From contig NZ_JAYFUM010000003.1 in NCBI RefSeq assembly GCF_034929435.1, positions 62,001-126,000 of the forward strand: a stretch of 64,000 nt of DNA. Reading direction: 5' to 3'. Source of the stretch: Arcicella rigui. Lineage in GTDB: Bacteria; Bacteroidota; Bacteroidia; Cytophagales; Spirosomataceae. Both the position numbers and the translations under genes were made by a program. Below are positions 16,815-26,446 of the stretch, one piece after another (within the stretch, counting starts at the first letter, position 1; each line of letters begins with the position of its first letter). The notes beneath the pieces are model-generated. The model made no database searches, was not told the DNA's origin, and saw nothing but the letters and a program-made list of their open reading frames with translations.

Positions 16815-19800
16815 ATGAGTATGAAACTTTTACTAAACTTCAAGAGTAAGATGAGTTGGGCGATTTGCTCGATACTCATCACAATTACGATGTCCAGCTT
16901 TGGGCAACAGACGATTTCGGGGAAAATTACCTCAACTGATGATGGTCAAGGAATTCCCGGAGTAAACGTTGTTGTGAAAGGTACTAATAAAGGAGCTACT
17001 TCAGATGCTAATGGTGCATATAAAATTGCAGCGTCAGGAAACGCTACTTTAATTTTCTCGGCGGTTGGTTATGCTACGGTAGAAGTAGCGGTTTCTAATC
17101 GCTCATCAATTGATGTGAAAATGAATGTTGATGTAAAATCAATTGACGAAGTGGTAGTTGTGGGTTATGGTACTCAGAAAAAAAGCCAATTGACTGGTGC
17201 GATTTCACAAGTATCATCAAAACAAATTTCTGAAATGCCTATTACCAACTTAGGTCAGGCATTACAAGGACGTACTGCTGGGGTGGATGTATCGCAATCG
17301 GGTTCAAAACCAGGTACTACTCCAAAAATATTAATTCGTGGTCGTCGTTCATTCAACGCTGGTAACGACCCTTTGTATGTAGTTGATGGTATTCCTTTGT
17401 CTGCTGGTTATGAAGACATGAACCCAAATGATATTCAATCAATTGAAGTATTGAAAGATGCTACTGCAACAGCTATTTATGGTGCAAGAGGTGCAAACGG
17501 TGTGGTGATTGTAACTACTAAAAGAGGTGCTGTAAAAGGAAAGACAACTGTTACTTATGATATGTATGTGGGTCAGTCACAAGCATTGAACAAATTACAG
17601 TTATTCAACGGGGCTGAGTTTGCAGAATATGTAAGAGAAGCTTATCGTGCAACAGGTATCTATAAAAATGCGGCCGGTACGATTGTACCTACTGGCCAGT
17701 CGGATCCAGTTGCTGATTCAAAAGTAGCAGTATTAGGTGGTGACCCTAACGTAGTTGAAGGTTTGGCACAAGGTAGAAGTACTGATTACCAAGATTTAAT
17801 TTTGAAAAATGGTTTCCAACAAAACCATACGATTGGTATTCAAGGTGGTAACGATAAAACTCAATTTTATATTTCGGGTGGTTATTTCTTAGATAAAGGT
17901 ATTACTGAAGGTTTAGATTATGCAAGAACTACTTTACGTGCAAACATCGACCATCAAATCAATAAAAATTTGAAAGTAGGTTTGTCAACTTATGTAATGT
18001 ATAGTGAGAGAAATGGTGAAAACTTAAACCCATACAGTTTTACTCTTGGGCAAAACCCATTGGGTGCGGCATACAAAGCTGACGGAACGATTAATTTTAC
18101 ACCCACCAATGATGCTTTATTAACTAACCCATTAGCTGAAATTGTACCTGGTGCTCAAGTGGACAATACTAAAAAATACAGAATTTTCAATAGTATTTAT
18201 GCGGAAGTAAAAATCTTGGATGGTTTGAAATATACAGCCAGATTTGGCCCAGACTTTACGATTTCTCGTTGGGGTAGATTCATTGGAGCACAAACTAACG
18301 CCAGAAAAGGTGGTGACCCACAAGCAAGTAATGAAAACCGTTTCGGCTTCAACTGGACGCTTGAAAACATTCTGAATTATTCAAAAAGTTTCGGAAAACA
18401 CAATCTGAATGTTACTTTACTTCAATCAATCCAAAAAGACCGTTTTGAAACTTATATTACAAACGTTCAAGGTGTGCCTGCTGAATCTCAACAATTCTAT
18501 AACTTAGGAAATGCTGGGTCGGTATTAGGCGTAGGTAGTGCTTTAACAGAGTGGACTATCAACTCTGTGATGGGACGTATCAATTATGATTTCAATGATA
18601 AATATTTGGTTACTTTAACGATGCGTCGTGATGGTTCAAGTCGTTTTGGTGTGAATACAAAGTATGGTAATTTCCCTGGAATTGCTTTTGGTTGGAATAT
18701 GAGCAACGAAGGATTTATGAAAGAAATTACTTGGTTGGACTTATTGAAACTAAGAGCGGGTTATGGTGCTGTGGGTAACCAAGGGGTTTCTCCGTATCAA
18801 ACACAAGGTTTATTAAGCAGAACGACTTACGCTTGGGATAATACAGGTGCTTTCGGTTACAGACCAAACACAATTGGAAACCCAGACTTGAGATGGGAAA
18901 GTTCGGCAACTACAAACTTTGGGGTTGACTTTAGTATCTGGAAAGGAAAAGTACAAGGTTCAATTGAATTGTATCAGACAAACACTACTGACCTTTTATT
19001 ATCAGACCAATTACCAGGTTCAATTGGTTTCAGTGCGGTAACTCGTAACGTTGGTGAAACAAGAAACAGAGGGGTTGAGTTGGGTATTTCTACGGTTAAT
19101 GTCAATACAGCAGGTGGATTTAAGTGGACGACAGACTTCCAGTTTACTAAAAACAAAGAAGAAATTGTTTCACTTTACAACGGAGCAATCGACGATGTTG
19201 GTAACAAATGGTTTATTGGTCAGCCTTTGAACTCATTCTTTGACTACAAAAAGGCTGGTATCTGGCAAGTAAGCGAAGCTGAACAAGCGGCTAAATTTTA
19301 CCCTGGTGACAAAGGAAATGCTTTAGGGGCAGGGGTAGGTCAAGTTAAAGTACAAGATACTAATGGTGACGGTGTAATTAATGCTAATGATAGAGTATTG
19401 TTAGGTTCAGATGTGCCGGATTTCTCGGCAGGTTTAACAAATCGCTTTTCTTACAAAAATTTTGATATATCATTCTTTTTCTTTGGTAGATTCGGTCAGA
19501 CTATTGTAAGTGGTTTCCACCAAAACAACAACGCATTGGCTGGTCGTTATCAGCAAATTAAAGTTGATTACTGGACGCCAAACAATCCTAATGCTGAATT
19601 CCCTCGTCCATTTAGTACACAAGAATTTCCTCAGTACAATACAACACTTATTTATTTTGATGGTTCATTCATTAAGTTGAGAAATATCAATTTTGGTTAT
19701 ACTTTCAGTAACAGTGTTGCTAAGAAATTAGGAATGGAATCATTAAGATTGTTTTCGAGTATCCAACAACCATTTATATGGTCTAAATTCATTTCAAAAT

Positions 19801-19898
19801 ACAATGGAGTTGACCCTGAAACATCAGGAACGGCAGTAAACAGCGGTATTACTCCTGCAACAAAAGTATTTACAGTAGGTATCAACGCTAAATTTTAA
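16815..19898 (+). CDS. SusC/RagA-family TonB-dependent outer-membrane transporter
   Basis: 1027 residues, complete. Signal peptide (cleavage near SSFGQQ, about residue 31), carboxypeptidase D-like regulatory domain (about 33-110, ending with the NRSSIDVKM strand), the conserved DEVVVVGYGTQKK segment leading into the plug (about 115-230, with LYVVDGIPL and ATAIYGARGANGVV), and a large beta-barrel ending in Phe. No N-terminal secretin/TonB signalling (STN) domain is seen, which is notable because ECF/FecR-linked SusC transducers normally carry one. SusD follows after 57 bp. A second Met at position 3 could also start. It would import an oligosaccharide, perhaps uronic-acid bearing given the GH2 enzyme upstream. 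Confidence 0.96.
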   Translation: MSMKLLLNFKSKMSWAICSILITITMSSFGQQTISGKITSTDDGQGIPGVNVVVKGTNKGATSDANGAYKIAASGNATLIFSAVGYATVEVAVSNRSSIDVKMNVDVKSIDEVVVVGYGTQKKSQLTGAISQVSSKQISEMPITNLGQALQGRTAGVDVSQSGSKPGTTPKILIRGRRSFNAGNDPLYVVDGIPLSAGYEDMNPNDIQSIEVLKDATATAIYGARGANGVVIVTTKRGAVKGKTTVTYDMYVGQSQALNKLQLFNGAEFAEYVREAYRATGIYKNAAGTIVPTGQSDPVADSKVAVLGGDPNVVEGLAQGRSTDYQDLILKNGFQQNHTIGIQGGNDKTQFYISGGYFLDKGITEGLDYARTTLRANIDHQINKNLKVGLSTYVMYSERNGENLNPYSFTLGQNPLGAAYKADGTINFTPTNDALLTNPLAEIVPGAQVDNTKKYRIFNSIYAEVKILDGLKYTARFGPDFTISRWGRFIGAQTNARKGGDPQASNENRFGFNWTLENILNYSKSFGKHNLNVTLLQSIQKDRFETYITNVQGVPAESQQFYNLGNAGSVLGVGSALTEWTINSVMGRINYDFNDKYLVTLTMRRDGSSRFGVNTKYGNFPGIAFGWNMSNEGFMKEITWLDLLKLRAGYGAVGNQGVSPYQTQGLLSRTTYAWDNTGAFGYRPNTIGNPDLRWESSATTNFGVDFSIWKGKVQGSIELYQTNTTDLLLSDQLPGSIGFSAVTRNVGETRNRGVELGISTVNVNTAGGFKWTTDFQFTKNKEEIVSLYNGAIDDVGNKWFIGQPLNSFFDYKKAGIWQVSEAEQAAKFYPGDKGNALGAGVGQVKVQDTNGDGVINANDRVLLGSDVPDFSAGLTNRFSYKNFDISFFFFGRFGQTIVSGFHQNNNALAGRYQQIKVDYWTPNNPNAEFPRPFSTQEFPQYNTTLIYFDGSFIKLRNINFGYTFSNSVAKKLGMESLRLFSSIQQPFIWSKFISKYNGVDPETSGTAVNSGITPATKVFTVGINAKF

Positions 19899-19955
19899 GC
19901 AAGGCTATTAACCTTTAAAATTGCCCAATTTTTAAACATTTAATTCTAAAATAAG

Positions 19956-21635
19956 ATGAATATCAAATATATATACAAACGTGCCAGAATTTTAGGGATT
20001 GCCTCATTAATGCTTATTGGGCAATCGTGTTCTGATTTATTAGATGAAAAAGTGGTTTCTGGAATTAGTAATGAGTATATCAATACCCCAAAAGGTTTTG
20101 AAGATGCCGTAAATGCAGCTTATTCGAGTTTAAGAAATTATTATGGTACTCAGCCGGGGTTAACCCTTACCGAGTATGGAACAGATATTTATGCAACAGG
20201 TGCTGATGGAGGTTATAAAGGATTCCATTTCTATGATACCCAACTTAACCCTACTGTTGACTATTTAGCAAGTATTTGGGATGAGTTGTACCGTGGAGTA
20301 AATACATGTAATGCTATTATTGGTAGAGCACCAGCAGCAACTGTAACGGATGCAGTAAAAAAGTTGAGAGTAGCAGAAGCAAAGTTTTTAAGAGGACATT
20401 ACTATTTTATATTATTCCAACAATGGGGAGGTGTAGATTTACGTCTAACTGAAACTTTAGCACCTACCAAAGTTACCAAACGAGCTACGGAGGCTGAAAT
20501 GTATGCAGCAATTATCAAAGATTTGACAGAAGCAATTGCTGATTTACCAAATTCTTCTTCGCAGTACGGAAGAGCTACAAAACCAGCGGCTGAAATGGCA
20601 TTGGCAAAAGTTTATTTAGCTAAGGCTTATTCTTCAAGTAAAGCAAGTGATGATTTCTCTAAAGCAGCAACTTTATGCTCGAACGTTATTAATAACTATG
20701 GGTTTAAACTCTTAGATAATTTTGCCAGCGTTTTTGACGAAAATAATCAGAAAAATTCAGAGATTGTTTTTGCTGTTCAATATACATCTGATGTTTTGAC
20801 TAACTTAACAAATAATACTGGTGCGGCAAATGGTGGTAATAACTTGCACTTGTTTTATGGAATGCAGTACGACGTTCAAGCAGGTATGCAACGTGATGTG
20901 TTAAATGGACGACCGTTCAAACGCTTACGCCCTACAGCTTACTGTCTTGATGTTGTTTTTGGTGATAGAGTAAATGATTCACGCTATAAAAAAACATTTA
21001 AAGATACTTGGTATAGCAATAAACCAGGAACTTATAATACTGCTTTCGATGACTCAAAAGCAACTGTGACTTTTGCTGCTGGTGATACTGCTATTTTTAT
21101 CCCTGGCTATGAGATGACGAAAGAAGAAAGAGCCAAGAAAAAATACCAAGTTTTAGTGCCAAGTAAATATTCAGAAGCGTTGTTTCCAACATTAACGAAG
21201 TTTTTCGATACCAAACGCCCAGATATGACTTATGAATCTGGAAGCCGTGATTACTTCGTTTTCAGATTAGCTGATACGTACTTGATGTTGGCTGAAGCTC
21301 AATTAGGGGCAGGTAACAAACAAGCAGCGACTGATGCTATCAATATGGTACGTCGTCGTGCTGCATGGCCTGGAAAACAATCAGCCATGGAAGTTACTAC
21401 AAGCCAAATGACTTTCGACCTTGTTGTTGAAGAAAGAGCAAGAGAATTAGTAGGAGAGCAAACTCGTTGGATGGATTTAAAGCGTTGGGGAAATCTTGTT
21501 GAGCGTGTTCAAAAATACAATCCACAAGCCGCACCAAATGTTAAAGCAATTCACTTGGTTCGTCCAATTCCTCAAACTCAAATTGACCGTACAGAAGGCG
21601 GAAACGCTACATTTGCTCAAAATTCGGGTTATTAA
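19956..21635 (+). CDS. SusD/RagB-family outer-membrane lipoprotein
   Basis: 559 residues, lipobox IGQSC with Cys25, followed by SDLLDE. The SusD signature blocks are present: VAEAKFLRGHYYFILFQQWGG near residue 145, LADTYLMLAEAQ near 440, and the C-terminal RARELVGEQTRWMDLKRWG and HLVRPIPQTQID ending in NSGY. It pairs with the SusC 57 bp upstream as the surface substrate-binding lid. The RAREL-x-GE-x-R-x-MDLKR form is typical of polysaccharide-type SusD proteins. It ends the second SusCD unit, terminated by the long palindrome that follows. Confidence 0.96.
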   Translation: MNIKYIYKRARILGIASLMLIGQSCSDLLDEKVVSGISNEYINTPKGFEDAVNAAYSSLRNYYGTQPGLTLTEYGTDIYATGADGGYKGFHFYDTQLNPTVDYLASIWDELYRGVNTCNAIIGRAPAATVTDAVKKLRVAEAKFLRGHYYFILFQQWGGVDLRLTETLAPTKVTKRATEAEMYAAIIKDLTEAIADLPNSSSQYGRATKPAAEMALAKVYLAKAYSSSKASDDFSKAATLCSNVINNYGFKLLDNFASVFDENNQKNSEIVFAVQYTSDVLTNLTNNTGAANGGNNLHLFYGMQYDVQAGMQRDVLNGRPFKRLRPTAYCLDVVFGDRVNDSRYKKTFKDTWYSNKPGTYNTAFDDSKATVTFAAGDTAIFIPGYEMTKEERAKKKYQVLVPSKYSEALFPTLTKFFDTKRPDMTYESGSRDYFVFRLADTYLMLAEAQLGAGNKQAATDAINMVRRRAAWPGKQSAMEVTTSQMTFDLVVEERARELVGEQTRWMDLKRWGNLVERVQKYNPQAAPNVKAIHLVRPIPQTQIDRTEGGNATFAQNSGY

Positions 21636-21640
21636 TTGAT

Positions 21641-21707
21641 GATAGATTAAGCTAAAATAAAAAACCTGATGTCAAACATCAGGTTTTTTATTTTAGCTTA
21701 ATCTATC
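21641..21707. terminator. Bidirectional terminator, 31-bp perfect inverted repeat
   Basis: Arms 21641-21671 and 21677-21707 are perfect reverse complements with a five-base loop TCAAA. The core CCTGATG/CATCAGG is flanked by T-rich stretches that serve both strands. The right arm includes the last codons and stop of the minus-strand nspC gene; the left arm begins five bases after the SusD stop. Confidence 0.85.
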
Positions 21708-22829
21708 CTTGAAACTTTCGTAGCCAAATGTTTTTACTAAATCGAAAGTATCATCTTCTCGCCAAATGCCAATTGAAGGTAAATTTACGCCATTAAAAGT
21801 AGTTGTTTTTACCATTGTGTAATGAATCATATCATCAAAAACGATAGAATCTCCAATCTTCAAAGGTTCGTCGAAAGAATAATCCCCATAAAAATCACCT
21901 GCTAAACAAGTCATTCCGCCAAAACGATAAGTATGTTTACCTTCGGTTGGTTCTTGATAAGCCCCTAAAATACGAGGTTTATAAGGCATTTCTAAGGTAT
22001 CAGGCATGTGTGCCGCAAAGCTTACATCCAAGATAGCTACATTGATTCCTTGTGAATCAAGAATGTCTAAAACTGTGGAAGTTAAATAGCCTGTTCGCCA
22101 GCCTACTGCCGAACCTGGTTCTAAAATGATTTTAAGATTCGGGAATCTACTTTTCAAACCTTTCAATACACTGATTAAATGCTCAGGCTCGTAGTCGGCA
22201 CGAGTAATTAAATGTCCTCCACCTAAATTCAACCATTTGGCTTGTTTTAATAAGTCGCCAAAACGTTCTTCAATCGCTTTCAAAGTACGTTCTAAAGTGT
22301 AAGAATCGTTTTCACACAAAGTATGTGAATGTAAACCTTCAATACCTTCGGGTAAAGTATCACCTAATTGGTTACGAGTAATTCCCAGACGTGAACCAGC
22401 AATACAAGGATTGTACATATCTGTTTCAACTTCAGAGTATTGAGGATTGATTCTTAAACCACAACTAATACCATTGGCAATTGATTTTTCTTTGAATTTT
22501 TCAAATTGATTCAACGAGTTAAAAGAGATGTGCGAAGAGTAAGACATTAATTCATCAAATTCTTTTTCTAAATAAGCAGGTGAATACACGTGAGCTTTAG
22601 AACCCATTTCTTCAAAAGCCAAACGTGCTTCATGCAAAGAACTTGCCGTAGCTCCAGCCAAATATTGACGAACCATTGGGAAAGTAGAAAACATCGAAAA
22701 GCCTTTCAAGGCACAAATAATGTCAATGCCAGCTTGTTGCTGAACGTATTGTAGGAGTTCTAAGTTTTTTCTTAATAATCTATCTTCGAGTACATAACAC
22801 GGAGACGGTATCTGAGAGAAATCAATCAT
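21693..22829 (-). CDS. nspC: Carboxynorspermidine/carboxyspermidine decarboxylase
   Basis: 378 residues, PLP enzyme of the alanine-racemase fold III group. It starts IPSPCYVLEDRLLRKNLELL, as NspC does, with the PLP lysine in the CALKGFSMF segment (about Lys42) and later SLHEARLAFEE, LGGGHLI and EPGSAVGW. It decarboxylates carboxyspermidine to spermidine in the cytoplasm, the last step of the alternative polyamine route. The partner dehydrogenase gene lies upstream on the same strand at 23766-24980, separated by an Rpn-type nuclease gene. The 119-bp gap to that insert contains no clear promoter. Confidence 0.92.
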   Translation of the reverse strand: MIDFSQIPSPCYVLEDRLLRKNLELLQYVQQQAGIDIICALKGFSMFSTFPMVRQYLAGATASSLHEARLAFEEMGSKAHVYSPAYLEKEFDELMSYSSHISFNSLNQFEKFKEKSIANGISCGLRINPQYSEVETDMYNPCIAGSRLGITRNQLGDTLPEGIEGLHSHTLCENDSYTLERTLKAIEERFGDLLKQAKWLNLGGGHLITRADYEPEHLISVLKGLKSRFPNLKIILEPGSAVGWRTGYLTSTVLDILDSQGINVAILDVSFAAHMPDTLEMPYKPRILGAYQEPTEGKHTYRFGGMTCLAGDFYGDYSFDEPLKIGDSIVFDDMIHYTMVKTTTFNGVNLPSIGIWREDDTFDLVKTFGYESFKDRLS

Positions 22830-22948
22830 AAATTTTTGAAATTGCTTGTCGGGAAAGCGATTGGTTCGCTGTGAATTTTATACTTCTTAATTATCAAAAT
22901 TGCCCGCATTTTTCAACACGGGCAACGAGAATTTATCATTTGATGTAA

Positions 22949-23776
22949 TTATAAGCTATTTTTAATGTTTTCTACTTTAGCTATTGGCACTTTTAGCGTT
23001 TCAGCAATTTGAGCAACAGTTAGCAAATTTGATAATAATAATTGCTTGATATTATCATTAAGTGCTTTTTCCTTACCTCTTGCTTCGCCTTTTTCTTCAC
23101 CCTTGTTCATACCTTGTATGAAACGGATGTCTGTTTCTAAGTCATAAACTATTGGCATATTAGTAGTTTGTTTGATAGTTTCTTCTTGTAAATCACGAAG
23201 TTTTGCTAAAACCTCTAACTGCTTCATATATTTTCCAAAACGAGACTGCCCATTTAATAGTTCGTCTAATTTATGCAAAATCTTATGAATGACTTTTTCA
23301 GGTGAAGTATTTTTAAAGTTGCAAAGAATAGCTAAAATCACTTCTTCTGGAATTTCAGATTTAAGAAAATACTCATAGTCAAATTCTTGAATATCAATAA
23401 TCTCATAATCAAAGGTTAGCCCATGACTAATCAATTTATTTGTCATTCGCCGATGTTTATTTTTACCGATATACAGTACAAATTGACGAACGTCTAATTT
23501 ATATTTTCTTAAAAGCAATGATTTATATTCCAGCATTCTATAAACCATTTCTTTTTCATCAATCGATTGGAACTCAATTTGTAGAATGTAGCTCTTATTT
23601 TCACCTATTTCTCTCACTTTTTTCAAGAAATCAGGTTTTCTTTCAATAGTTGTATGTAGGTCATCTTTAATAGAAGTATATTTTGCTCCTGTTAAACCTA
23701 ACAATTTTTGAGCAAAAGGAAGGAGAATAGGTTCAATATTCTCCTTTAAAATTCTATCATATTCATTAATACTCAT
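22949..23776 (-). CDS. Rpn/YhgA-like PD-(D/E)XK nuclease family protein
   Basis: About 275 residues from the ATG at 23776. The N-terminal half has the nuclease-like pattern of the Rpn/PD-(D/E)XK group: KPDFLKKV with Asp, then YILQIEFQS as the E-x-Q strand, and RMLEYKSLLLRKY. The C-terminal part is helical and charged (GEEKGEARGKEKA) and ends in a short helix-turn-helix-like segment TVAQIAETLKVPIAKVENI. These proteins are related to recombination-promoting nucleases and spread between genomes. The start overlaps the dehydrogenase stop by 11 bp, so it is embedded inside the polyamine operon. A longer in-frame start upstream would sit inside the dehydrogenase gene and is less likely. Confidence 0.75.
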   Translation of the reverse strand: MSINEYDRILKENIEPILLPFAQKLLGLTGAKYTSIKDDLHTTIERKPDFLKKVREIGENKSYILQIEFQSIDEKEMVYRMLEYKSLLLRKYKLDVRQFVLYIGKNKHRRMTNKLISHGLTFDYEIIDIQEFDYEYFLKSEIPEEVILAILCNFKNTSPEKVIHKILHKLDELLNGQSRFGKYMKQLEVLAKLRDLQEETIKQTTNMPIVYDLETDIRFIQGMNKGEEKGEARGKEKALNDNIKQLLLSNLLTVAQIAETLKVPIAKVENIKNSL

Positions 23777-24980
23777 GCGGAAGCGTTCCGTTGATTTCTT
23801 CGTTCCATGGTAAACCATGAATATTCAACATTGCCATGAATGGATCTGGGTTCAATTCTTCACAATTCCAAACGCCTGGCTTCATCCATTCGCCTGTAAT
23901 CATCATCATTGCTCCAATCATAGCAGGTACACCTGTTGTATAACTTACGCCTTGTGCTTGTACTTCTTTCCAACAATCTTGGTGCTTGCAATTGTTCCAA
24001 ACATAATATGTTTTTTCAACGCCATCTTTGATACCCTTGATTTGGCAACCGATTGAAGTTTCTCCTGTATAGTTTTCACCTAACGTTCCTGGTTCTGGAA
24101 GTACTGCTTTCAAAAATTCGAGAGGTACTATATCCATACCTTGGAATTTGATAGGCTGAATAGAAGTCATTCCTACATTTTCTAATACTTGTAAATGTGT
24201 AATATACTGCTGACCAAAAGTCATCCAGAATCTTGCACGCTTCAAAGTAGGGAAGTTTTTCACTAAAGATTCTAACTCTTCGTGATATAAAACATAAGAT
24301 TCTTTCGGCCCGATACCTGGGTATTCAATTGCTTTGTGAATTGACATTGCTGGAATTTCTACCCATTCTCCATTTTCCCAGTAACGTCCATTTTGAGTAA
24401 TCTCACGAATATTAATTTCAGGGTTGAAATTTGTAGCAAAAGCTTTTCCGTGGTCGCCAGCATTACAGTCGATAATGTCTAAGTAGTGCATCTCATCGAA
24501 ATGGTGCTTATTGGCATAAGCGGTATAAACTTGCGTAACGCCTGGGTCGAAACCACAACCTAATAAAGCCATCAAACCAGCTTCTTTGAAACGTTCTTGA
24601 TAAGCCCATTGCCAAGAGTACTCAAATTTAGCAACGTCTTTAGGTTCATAATTGGCAGTATCCATATAGTGAACACCTGTTTCTAAACAAGCATCCATAA
24701 TGGTTAAATCTTGATAAGGAAGAGCTACGTTAATTACCATGAAAGGTTTTACTTGATTAATCAAAGCAACCAATTCTGGAACGTTATCTGCATCTACTTG
24801 TGCTGTTTCTACTTTGGTTGGTAAACCAATTTTAGCACATTCTTCAGCAATAGCATCACATTTGCGTTTTGTACGGCTGGCTAAAACTACCTCAGAAAAT
24901 ACTTCTGGATTCATGGCACATTTTTTTACTACTACATTTCCTACGCCACCTGCACCAATAATTAAAACTTTCTTACCCAT
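23766..24980 (-). CDS. Carboxyspermidine dehydrogenase (saccharopine dehydrogenase family)
   Basis: 404 residues. N-terminal Rossmann fold with GAGGVGNVVVKKC and the ASRTKRK NADP-type phosphate clamp, followed by the saccharopine-dehydrogenase catalytic domain (MDTANYEP, GCGFDPGVTQVYTAY, and ITGEWMKPGVWNCEELNPDPF near the C-terminus). It condenses putrescine or diaminopropane with aspartate semialdehyde and reduces the imine to carboxyspermidine, upstream of NspC. Its pairing with nspC in the same direction supports this function over saccharopine metabolism. The stop codon overlaps the start of the Rpn-like gene. Confidence 0.92.
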   Translation of the reverse strand: MGKKVLIIGAGGVGNVVVKKCAMNPEVFSEVVLASRTKRKCDAIAEECAKIGLPTKVETAQVDADNVPELVALINQVKPFMVINVALPYQDLTIMDACLETGVHYMDTANYEPKDVAKFEYSWQWAYQERFKEAGLMALLGCGFDPGVTQVYTAYANKHHFDEMHYLDIIDCNAGDHGKAFATNFNPEINIREITQNGRYWENGEWVEIPAMSIHKAIEYPGIGPKESYVLYHEELESLVKNFPTLKRARFWMTFGQQYITHLQVLENVGMTSIQPIKFQGMDIVPLEFLKAVLPEPGTLGENYTGETSIGCQIKGIKDGVEKTYYVWNNCKHQDCWKEVQAQGVSYTTGVPAMIGAMMMITGEWMKPGVWNCEELNPDPFMAMLNIHGLPWNEEINGTLPHEY

Positions 24981-25242
24981 TTTTTTGATGTTGTCTGTTT
25001 ATGATTAACATTTTGTCTTTTTCAAGGTTAATCAATTTTGAATATGAGTGCAAAATTAGTCAAACCTCAGAAATTATAGATGATATGAAGATTAAATTTG
25101 TCAAGAAGCCTTTTTTTAATGAATGTTTTTGCTTTAAAATTGACTAAAAGGCTGATTGTTAGCTCAAATGGTTTATTTTTGTTTGCCTTACTTATTTGTT
25201 TTTCAATATAATTGCTTTTATCACTTAAACCTTACTCATAAT

Positions 25243-26412
25243 ATGCTCCCTAATATCCATGCCGTTTTTATCGAATTTAATCAGTATCTAACGACCCATT
25301 TGCAAAAAAAACATTGGGTTTTTGTACTTAGTTTTCTGGTTTTTCTGCTCTTTTCAGTTATTTATTTTCCTGAAATTGTTCGCAAAAGAATTCATAATGA
25401 TTGGACGCACAACGACCAATTGATGCAGCAGTTTGTGAACAATAAAATTGAAAATCCTTTAAAACCAACCTTGAATTTTGCTCCCGGCGAACATTACAGA
25501 AAAAGAGATTTAAGAATAACGCCATACATTATTGCCAATGTTTTTCATTTGAATGCCCTCAGACTTTTCTATCTTCAACTTTTACTGTTACCTCTGTTTT
25601 TATTTTTTTCTGTTAGTTTACTTGTTCAAATTACGAAGAGTCCGCCGATAAGTTTTTGGGCAACAGTGGCTCTGTTGTTTTCTTACGTTGGTAATTCTTT
25701 TAATTATGATACTCTTTTCTACGATTCTTATGCCTATTTTGCCTTGTTGATGGCTTTGTACTTTTCTGGAAATCTTTTCTGTGTTTTTTTCTTGTTGCTA
25801 AGCTATTTTGTGGACGAACGAAGCCTTGTTCCTTCTATGATTATTCCATTATTCGTTGGACTGACTAAATACTCTATCGAAACTACCAAAGAAAATTTCA
25901 AAACGTTTTTTCAAAAAATGATTTGGCAAAATCGTTCCTTTTGGATGGTATTTGTTAGTATGCTTGTTTATGTTTTGGTAAGAGTAATTTTTTATATCAA
26001 TTATCATTTAAATACACCTGTCGGGGCAAATAGTGGCGTAACTATTGGTTTAGCTTTTAAATACGGAACGAAACTTCCTTATGCCATTTATTCATCGCTG
26101 AAACTGAATTTCCTTTTGATTTTCTGTACTTGTTTTTATTTGTTCAGAAAGCAATATTACTTCGTTGGTTTATGGTTTTTAGCTGTTTTTTTGATGTCAT
26201 TTTTGGTAGGTACTGCCGTAGAAGACGTGACAAGAAGTTTGGCATACAGCTATTTATTGGTGTACATAGTATATTTAATTAGCATACAAATCAAAGAAAA
26301 CATCAGTAATTTTATCTATTTCATCGCTTTTGTAAATATCTTCACGCCAACTTTTACTTTGTTGTTGAATTTATATAAAGTAGAGGCTTTTAGTTGGCTA
26401 ATTCATTTCTGA
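25243..26412 (+). CDS. Polytopic membrane protein of unknown function
   Basis: About 389 residues from the ATG at 25243; an upstream TTG at 25156 would add 29 residues but this part looks like leader sequence. There are some eight to ten hydrophobic helices, beginning with WVFVLSFLVFLLFSVIYF. A conserved-looking soluble loop follows the first helix (HNDWTHNDQLMQQF ... HYRKRDLRITPYI). The layout, with charged residues in the first external loop, recalls GT-C-type membrane glycosyltransferases, but no diagnostic motif is visible. I do not recognise a family. It is followed 34 bp later by an AEC transporter gene. Confidence 0.7.
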   Translation: MLPNIHAVFIEFNQYLTTHLQKKHWVFVLSFLVFLLFSVIYFPEIVRKRIHNDWTHNDQLMQQFVNNKIENPLKPTLNFAPGEHYRKRDLRITPYIIANVFHLNALRLFYLQLLLLPLFLFFSVSLLVQITKSPPISFWATVALLFSYVGNSFNYDTLFYDSYAYFALLMALYFSGNLFCVFFLLLSYFVDERSLVPSMIIPLFVGLTKYSIETTKENFKTFFQKMIWQNRSFWMVFVSMLVYVLVRVIFYINYHLNTPVGANSGVTIGLAFKYGTKLPYAIYSSLKLNFLLIFCTCFYLFRKQYYFVGLWFLAVFLMSFLVGTAVEDVTRSLAYSYLLVYIVYLISIQIKENISNFIYFIAFVNIFTPTFTLLLNLYKVEAFSWLIHF

Positions 26413-26446
26413 TTCAGAAAGCCAAAAGCTCTACTTAGCAAATCGT

